A DNA stretch of 5,588 bases from JBBDKV01 sp040879165 (lineage in GTDB: Bacteria; Patescibacteriota; Microgenomatia; UBA1400; PJMF01), in assembly GCA_040879165.1 (NCBI GenBank), contig JBBDKV010000012.1, positions 1-5,588 of the forward strand, read 5' to 3'. The notes beneath the pieces were generated by a model. That model was given only the letters and a program-made list of their open reading frames with translations. It had not been told where the DNA came from and did no database searches. The first letter of the stretch is position 1. Every line of letters starts with the position of its first letter. Shown here in pieces: positions 1-3,765 of this stretch. Position numbers and translations under genes: made by a program.

Positions 1-50
1 ATATTCTTGGCTGTGCCAATGCGCTGTTTGATGTGTCGTACGTTTGCCAT
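1..50 (-). CDS. atpG: F1Fo ATP synthase gamma subunit, N-terminal fragment (runs off the left edge)
   Basis: The first 16 codons read MANVRHIKQRIGTAKN, which fits the conserved opening of gamma subunits (M-A-x-x-R-x-I-K-x-R-I-x-x-x-K-N). This segment begins the long N-terminal helix that forms the rotating coiled-coil shaft inside the alpha3beta3 head. The gene begins 10 bp after the atpA stop codon, at the place expected in the H-A-G-D-C order. No Shine-Dalgarno sequence is visible before the ATG, so translation may be coupled to the end of atpA. The rest of the gene lies outside the window, so its integrity cannot be judged. Confidence 0.9.
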   Translation of the reverse strand, partial: MANVRHIKQRIGTAKN

Positions 51-60
51 AGAATGTGTT

Positions 61-1599
61 TTATGCTGTTTCAGCTAATTCTGGATGCATTTGATTGAAT
101 GTTTTAATGGCCTCATGGAGTTCTTTTTCAATTTTTTCTGAGATAACTTGTTCTTTAGCCAGGGCATTGATAAGCTTGCGGTGAGATTGCTTAATAAATT
201 TCAAGTACTCAGCTTCCCAGATTTGGAGTTTTTCTTCGGCAATCGCGTCTAGGTAACCATTAATAGCGGCAAAAATTACCACCACCTGTTCCTCCATTTT
301 CATGGGTTTATCCCAACCCTGCTTGAGCATGTTGTAGACTTTGCTTCCGCGATTAAGTTGTGACTTGGTTCTCTCATCAAGGTCAGAGCTAAATTGGGCA
401 AACGCCTCAAGCTCACGAAATTGAGCCAGGTCGAGCTTCATCGTTCCTGCCACTTGCTTGGTGGCTTTGAGTTGAGCTGCTGATCCGACACGAGAAACTG
501 ATAATCCGACATTGATAGCGGGCTTCATGCCTGCATTAAACAAGTCGGATTCAAGGTAGATTTGCCCGTCGGTGATAGAAATGACGTTGGTGGGAATGTA
601 CGCAGAAACGTCATTAGCTTGTGTTTCAATAATAGGTAGTGCGGTAACAGAACCGCCGCCATGGTCATCGCTCAGGCGACAAGCGCGTTCAAGTAGCCGC
701 GAGTGGAGATAAAAGACATCACCAGGATAGGCTTCGCGACCTGATGGGCGGCGTAGTAGTAGTGAAATTTCACGATAGGCTTGCGCATGTTTTGATAAAT
801 CGTCAAAAATAACCAATACGTCTTTTCCTTGATCTAAGAAATATTCAGCCACTGCTTGACCTGCATAGGGAGCGAGGAATTGTTCTGCAGCGCTGGTAGA
901 GGCAGTTGCAGCCACAATCGTTGTGTAATCCATGGCTCCGCGCTCGGTCAGTGTTTGAATAATTTGAGCGAGCGCTGCCCGCTTCTGACCGATGCAGACG
1001 TAGACGCAGGTTACGTCTTGGTCACTTTGATTCAAAATTGTGCCAACGCCCACGGCAGTTTTTCCTGTGCCGCGGTCACCAATAATCAGCTCACGCTGAC
1101 CTCGACCAATGGGAATCATGGCGTCAATGGCCTTGATGCCTGTTGCCAGCGGTTGAGAAACGGATTGGCGACTCATAACGCCAGGCGCAATTTTCTCAAG
1201 TAGCATCTGCTTGGTTGGCTTGATTTCTGTCTGACCATCAAGCGCCCGACCAAGCGGGTCAACGACACGACCTATAATTGCATCTGAAACACCGATTGAA
1301 AGAATTTGCTTGGTTCGTTTGACAATACTACCGGATTTCAGGTGACTGGCTGTTCCCAAAGCGACTACACCAGTTGTTTCAGTTTTGAGATTGAGAGCTA
1401 AGCCAAGCTCGCCTTGACCAAGATCAACCAACTCACCAGCTTGGATGTCACTCATGCCTTTGACTTCTAGCACTCCATCACCGTATTGAATAACGGTGCC
1501 AACCGACTCTGGAGTTGGAGTAATGTTAGCGTCAGCGATTAATGCACTCAGTTCTGTTTGAAATGCGTCTGGTTGAGTGCTGATTGTAGTTTTGGGCAT
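61..1599 (-). CDS. atpA: F1Fo ATP synthase alpha subunit
   Basis: This is the 512-aa alpha subunit of the F1 head, the non-catalytic nucleotide-binding partner of beta on the cytoplasmic side of the membrane. Visible in order are: an amphipathic N-terminal helix (about residues 10-26), which in E. coli docks to delta; the beta-barrel domain (about 30-95); the P-loop GDRGTGKT (174-181); Walker B VLVIFDD (261-267); the conserved LLRRPSGREAYPGDVFYLHS block (281-300); the alpha/beta signature PAINVGLSVS (360-369) followed by the arginine-finger candidate R370; and a C-terminal helical domain. Length is normal for the family. The P-loop has Gly177 where the family usually has Gln (GDRQTGKT). The start ATG lies 26 bp after the atpH stop, with only a weak AGG about 11 nt upstream. 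Identity is very secure. Confidence 0.98.
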   Translation of the reverse strand: MPKTTISTQPDAFQTELSALIADANITPTPESVGTVIQYGDGVLEVKGMSDIQAGELVDLGQGELGLALNLKTETTGVVALGTASHLKSGSIVKRTKQILSIGVSDAIIGRVVDPLGRALDGQTEIKPTKQMLLEKIAPGVMSRQSVSQPLATGIKAIDAMIPIGRGQRELIIGDRGTGKTAVGVGTILNQSDQDVTCVYVCIGQKRAALAQIIQTLTERGAMDYTTIVAATASTSAAEQFLAPYAGQAVAEYFLDQGKDVLVIFDDLSKHAQAYREISLLLRRPSGREAYPGDVFYLHSRLLERACRLSDDHGGGSVTALPIIETQANDVSAYIPTNVISITDGQIYLESDLFNAGMKPAINVGLSVSRVGSAAQLKATKQVAGTMKLDLAQFRELEAFAQFSSDLDERTKSQLNRGSKVYNMLKQGWDKPMKMEEQVVVIFAAINGYLDAIAEEKLQIWEAEYLKFIKQSHRKLINALAKEQVISEKIEKELHEAIKTFNQMHPELAETA

Positions 1600-1625
1600 A
1601 CTGAGTGTACCTGTTTTGTTAGTGC

Positions 1626-2057
1626 TTATACTGAGGCAAGCATTTGATTACGCAACTGGGTTAATTTTCCCCTAATTGTGCCATCAAGTTCTTTTGAGCC
1701 GTATTGAATTTTTACACCGCCGATCATTGCTTCATCAACGATATTGCGAATACGCACTTCACCGTACTGCTTCTCAAAGGCGGTGCGAATGGTTTTTTCT
1801 TGTGCTGGAGAAAGGTCAATTGCGGTAGTGACGACAATTTCTGGAATTTGTGTTTCAAGTTTTTCTAGCTTTCCAGCCAGACTGGCGTCAAAAGTCTGAT
1901 TGCCAATTTGAATGCGTAGGCCACCAAGCATCGACGAATCAACTTTCTCCTCTATTTTGACTGTGCCGAGCTTCTCATTGAGCGTAGACAGAACGTCAGC
2001 TCTTTGTGAGCTGGTGAGTTTATGGCTGGTGATAAGCGTAACAGTTGTTTGTGACAT
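1626..2057 (-). CDS. atpH: ATP synthase delta (OSCP-type) subunit made of two tandem C-terminal domains
   Basis: Position between atpF and atpA, and motifs of the delta/OSCP C-terminal domain, identify this as the peripheral-stalk subunit that ties b to the top of F1. It has 143 aa, against about 175-180 in most bacteria. Residues 4-71 and 74-139 are copies of each other: both read L(T/S)xxQ, then GxV(K/R)I, VDxxM(L/I)GG, IQxG, D and GKLxxLxxQ in the same spacing. By eye there are about 21 identities in 66 aligned positions. Each copy matches the E. coli delta C-terminal domain (ID-x-x-V-M-A-G-V-x-I-R-x-G-D then DGS-V-R-G-R-L-x-x-L). The usual N-terminal six-helix domain that holds the alpha N-terminus is absent. 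The ATG follows the atpF stop by 18 bp, with no clear Shine-Dalgarno. The reading frame is intact, so this is not simple decay. Family assignment is secure; what the extra copy does is unknown. Confidence 0.92.
   Translation of the reverse strand: MSQTTVTLITSHKLTSSQRADVLSTLNEKLGTVKIEEKVDSSMLGGLRIQIGNQTFDASLAGKLEKLETQIPEIVVTTAIDLSPAQEKTIRTAFEKQYGEVRIRNIVDEAMIGGVKIQYGSKELDGTIRGKLTQLRNQMLASV
1641..1838 (-). repeat. AtpH internal repeat, copy 2 (canonical delta C-terminal domain position)
   Basis: This part encodes AtpH residues 74-139. It shows the same residue pattern as copy 1, with a two-residue shorter loop before L82. Key positions are Q86, G99, V101, I103, V107-D108, M111, G113-G114, I117-Q118, G120, D125, G130-K131-L132 and L135. 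It occupies the position of the normal C-terminal domain, which in E. coli delta contacts the C-terminus of subunit b. Confidence 0.85.
1845..2048 (-). repeat. AtpH internal repeat, copy 1 (delta C-terminal-domain-like)
   Basis: This part encodes AtpH residues 4-71. Key positions are L14, Q18, G31, V33, I35, V39-D40, M43, G45-G46, I49-Q50, G52, D57, G62-K63-L64 and L67. It lies where the N-terminal helical domain should be. Its DNA differs clearly from copy 2, so the duplication is old rather than a recent or assembly-made tandem repeat. Confidence 0.85.
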
Positions 2058-2075
2058 CAGTAACTTTGTTATACT

Positions 2076-2561
2076 TTAGATTGCTTTTAGTAGTGTATCC
2101 AGTTCAGAATCTATTAATTTTGCCTGGGCTTTTTTGTCGAGTGACTTGCCGATTACTTTTTCAGTGGCAGTTACCACCGCGGTAACCAATTGGGCGCGCA
2201 TCTGACTCATCATTTGTTCTTTTTCCGTCTGCCAGGTTTTGGTCATCTTCTCGATTTCTTTCTCAGCCTGCTTATGCGCTTCCGCGATCAAGTGTTCCTT
2301 TTCTTTCTCTGCTTCTTTGGTAGATTGCTGCAGAACCTTGGCTGATTCTTTTTTCATTTCTTGTGTAGCCTTGGCTTTGAGTGCTTCTATTTGCTCTTGT
2401 TGCTCGATGGCTTTTTGAGCTGCTTTTTGACCTTCTTCGATCCGCTTGGAGCGATCAGCAAAGATTTTCAATACTGGCTTGTACAGCAAGTACCACAGCA
2501 AGGCTAAGACTGCGCCAAAGTTAATCACTTGAAACAAGATTTGTGGTAATTGAATATCCAT
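2076..2561 (-). CDS. atpF: F1Fo ATP synthase b subunit
   Basis: This is the peripheral-stalk subunit, which normally dimerises and holds the head still against the turning c-ring. It is 161 aa. One N-terminal membrane helix (about residues 5-27, LPQILFQVINFGAVLALLWY) is followed by the YKPVLKIFADRSKRIEEG junction typical of b, then a long, highly charged coiled coil rich in Glu, Lys, Gln and Ala. It ends in a VIGKSLDKKAQAKLID-type tail, which in the family binds delta. The ATG at 2561 is preferred because AAAGGAG stands 4 nt before it. An in-frame TTG at 2582 would add seven residues but would place that site inside the gene. Only one b-type gene is seen, which fits a homodimer. Confidence 0.95.
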   Translation of the reverse strand: MDIQLPQILFQVINFGAVLALLWYLLYKPVLKIFADRSKRIEEGQKAAQKAIEQQEQIEALKAKATQEMKKESAKVLQQSTKEAEKEKEHLIAEAHKQAEKEIEKMTKTWQTEKEQMMSQMRAQLVTAVVTATEKVIGKSLDKKAQAKLIDSELDTLLKAI

Positions 2562-2565
2562 AGTG

Positions 2566-2572
2566 CTCCTTT
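2566..2572 (-). promoter_or_regulatory. Shine-Dalgarno site of atpF (decides the start)
   Basis: AAAGGAG on the minus strand lies 4 nt before the ATG at 2561. It is one of only two strong ribosome binding sites in the operon part seen here, and it supports the 161-aa form of b over the longer TTG-start form. Confidence 0.8.
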
Positions 2573-2574
2573 GC

Positions 2575-2604
2575 TTGATCAATACAATTCACATATTTGA
2601 TCAA
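2575..2604 (-). repeat. Paired TTGATCAA palindromes between atpE and atpF, including a 16-bp perfect palindrome
   Basis: The self-complementary 8-mer TTGATCAA occurs at 2575-2582 and again at 2597-2604, 22 bp apart. The second copy is the core of a perfect 16-bp palindrome, ATATTTGATCAAATAT (2593-2608). In the mRNA the two 8-mers can pair with each other, giving an 8-bp stem with a 14-nt loop. That stem would end 2 nt before the atpF ribosome binding site and leave it exposed. It could also be a processing or stabilising element, or a DNA-protein site. There is no U-run as in an intrinsic terminator. Confidence 0.55.
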
Positions 2605-2614
2605 ATATCAAAAA

Positions 2615-2830
2615 TTAGACGAATTTAAGTATCAATGCTACGACCAGTGCATAAATTGCGATAGCCTCAGCGAAAGCGATACCCAAAATCATGTTGGTTT
2701 GAATTTTACCAGCGGCTTCTGGGTTGCGACCAATTGCCTCAAGACCCTTAGCGGCCATCATACCGATAGCAAGTGCTGGACCGATACTGCCAATACCCAT
2801 TACGAGGGCGATTGCGAGTGCGTCTGACAT
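2615..2830 (-). CDS. atpE: F1Fo ATP synthase c subunit (rotor ring, proton type)
   Basis: This 71-aa two-helix hairpin assembles into the membrane rotor ring. Helix 1 covers about residues 4-30, the polar loop is GRNPEA (34-39), and helix 2 covers about 46-69. The ion-binding carboxylate is Glu55 in the context AFAEAIAIYALVVALIL. The residues that coordinate sodium in Na+-type rings (Gln in helix 1, Ser or Thr after the Glu) are Ile22 and Ala56 here, so protons are the likely ion. The helix-packing motif GxGxGxG is altered to a Gly/Ala mix (SIGPALAIG, 15-23). The ATG is preceded by AAAGGAG at 6 nt, a strong site that fits the many copies needed. The downstream gap to atpF is 53 bp. Confidence 0.97.
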   Translation of the reverse strand: MSDALAIALVMGIGSIGPALAIGMMAAKGLEAIGRNPEAAGKIQTNMILGIAFAEAIAIYALVVALILKFV

Positions 2831-2836
2831 ATAATT

Positions 2837-2843
2837 CTCCTTT
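2837..2843 (-). promoter_or_regulatory. Shine-Dalgarno site of atpE
   Basis: AAAGGAG lies 6 nt before the atpE ATG. It is the best-placed ribosome binding site in the window, in front of the subunit required in the highest copy number. Confidence 0.85.
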
Positions 2844-2844
2844 T

Positions 2845-2859
2845 TACGTTTTGAACGTA
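2845..2859 (-). repeat. Short inverted repeat (hairpin) upstream of the atpE ribosome binding site
   Basis: On the minus strand TACGTT-CAA-AACGTA forms a perfect 6-bp stem with a 3-nt loop. It ends 1 nt before the AAAGGAG site of atpE, in the 42-bp atpB-atpE gap. The five As between stem and GGAG do not pair, so the ribosome site stays open. It is too weak and too U-poor to be a terminator; a role in translation or mRNA stability is a guess. Confidence 0.5.
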
Positions 2860-2872
2860 TTATATTACTTAC

Positions 2873-3652
2873 TTAATGCTCATCATGGCTCTCTGCAGCC
2901 ATATTAAAAAATACTAGAGAGAGCATTGAAAAAACGAGCGCTTGAATAAAGCCGATAAATACTTCAAGACCATAGAATGGAATTGGAGCGATCACAAACG
3001 TCAGTGCCGTAAGCACAACCAGTAAGACTTCTCCAGCAAAAATATTACCAAAAAGACGGAAGGCAAAGGAAATAATTTTGGCAAATTCTGAAATCAGCTC
3101 CAAAATACCCACAAAAAACATAATGGGGCTCGAGAAATTAAAGAACTTTTTAAAGTATGCAAAGTTTTGAAAGTGAAAGCCAAACGCTTGAACAGAAAAA
3201 ATAGAAATGATGCCCAGAGCTAGGGTGGTATTCAGATCAGCAGTGCCTGGTCTGAAAAGCGGAATTTTCGCTTCGGCAGTGGCGCCAAGTTCTGTGATTG
3301 CGTGGGGATCAGGCACTACAATCGTTCCCACACCCGGGAGTAATCCCAGCCAGTTGCTTAGTAAAATAAATAAGAAAAAGGTGCTAATGAGCGGCAAAAA
3401 TATTTGTGCCCTTTTGGCACTGCCCGTAACCGAGTAGACAAAATTGTAGAGTGCCTCAACAACTCCTTCAGCAAAGTTTTGTAGCCCCGTTGGCTTGTCG
3501 GTGTTGGTGAGCGAGCGATTGACAGCGAAGGCAAAACCAACCAGTAATCCGCTTACAACCAAGTTAGTAAACATTGAATTGGTTATGACAAAGTCACCAA
3601 GGAGTGCGATTGGTTCGGCGGAGAGTTCAATATGTAGTCCGTCGGCTGCCAT
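2873..3652 (-). CDS. atpB: F1Fo ATP synthase a subunit (proton channel)
   Basis: This 259-aa multi-spanning membrane protein forms the two half-channels that carry protons to and from the c-ring. Landmarks are SNWLGLLPG (99-107), RPGTADLNTTLALG (134-147), and the core ELISEFAKIISFAFRLFGNI (185-204), which carries the essential Arg at 199 (E. coli R210). Glu208 follows in AGE (E. coli E219 position), and the last helix has FIGFIQALVFSMLSLVFF with Gln237. Five or six membrane helices are predictable from hydrophobicity. The tail ESHDEH is short and polar. The start ATG has no strong Shine-Dalgarno. It is the first gene of the atp cluster; no atpI lies directly before it. Identity is very secure. 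Confidence 0.97.
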   Translation of the reverse strand: MAADGLHIELSAEPIALLGDFVITNSMFTNLVVSGLLVGFAFAVNRSLTNTDKPTGLQNFAEGVVEALYNFVYSVTGSAKRAQIFLPLISTFFLFILLSNWLGLLPGVGTIVVPDPHAITELGATAEAKIPLFRPGTADLNTTLALGIISIFSVQAFGFHFQNFAYFKKFFNFSSPIMFFVGILELISEFAKIISFAFRLFGNIFAGEVLLVVLTALTFVIAPIPFYGLEVFIGFIQALVFSMLSLVFFNMAAESHDEH

Positions 3653-3688
3653 ATGTATGTCTGTGTTTGTGCTCGTTATTACACATTA

Positions 3689-3694
3689 ATTATA
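3689..3694 (-). promoter_or_regulatory. Possible second -10 box upstream of atpB
   Basis: A second perfect TATAAT lies 37 bp before the atpB start. At 16-17 nt spacing the -35 candidates (TTCAGT, ATTCAG) are poor, so this may be a weaker tandem promoter or a chance match in an AT-rich gap. Confidence 0.3.
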
Positions 3695-3715
3695 CATCAA
3701 AAATCAACAAACTGA

Positions 3716-3743
3716 ATTATACCCATCTTTAATGATCAGACAA
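3716..3743 (-). promoter_or_regulatory. Candidate promoter of the atp operon
   Basis: Reading the minus strand, a -35-like TTGTCT (3738-3743) is followed by a 16-nt spacer and a perfect -10 box TATAAT (3716-3721). Transcription would begin near 3709 and give a leader of about 55 nt before atpB. The 113-bp gap 3653..3765 has no clear intrinsic terminator for the upstream gene, so some atp transcripts could also start further upstream and read through. Confidence 0.55.
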
Positions 3744-3765
3744 GTCACAATTTTTCAGCCAAACA

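Noticed and set aside
856..1203. Plus-strand open frame of 115 codons inside atpA
   Set aside because: It lies wholly antisense to the conserved nucleotide-binding core of alpha and has no recognisable motif.
1626..2057. AtpH as a truncated pseudogene or an assembly-made repeat
   Set aside because: The frame is intact and spaced normally within the operon, both copies keep the conserved residues, and their DNA differs too much for an artefactual duplication.
2580..2582. TTG as an alternative start of atpF
   Set aside because: It lies upstream of the AAAGGAG site and inside the palindrome; the ATG at 2561 has the ribosome site at proper distance and gives a normal b N-terminus.
2845..2859. 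Intrinsic terminator between atpB and atpE
   Set aside because: The stem is only 6 bp and AT-rich, and it is followed by As and the ribosome site rather than a U-run; termination here would cut off the rest of the operon.
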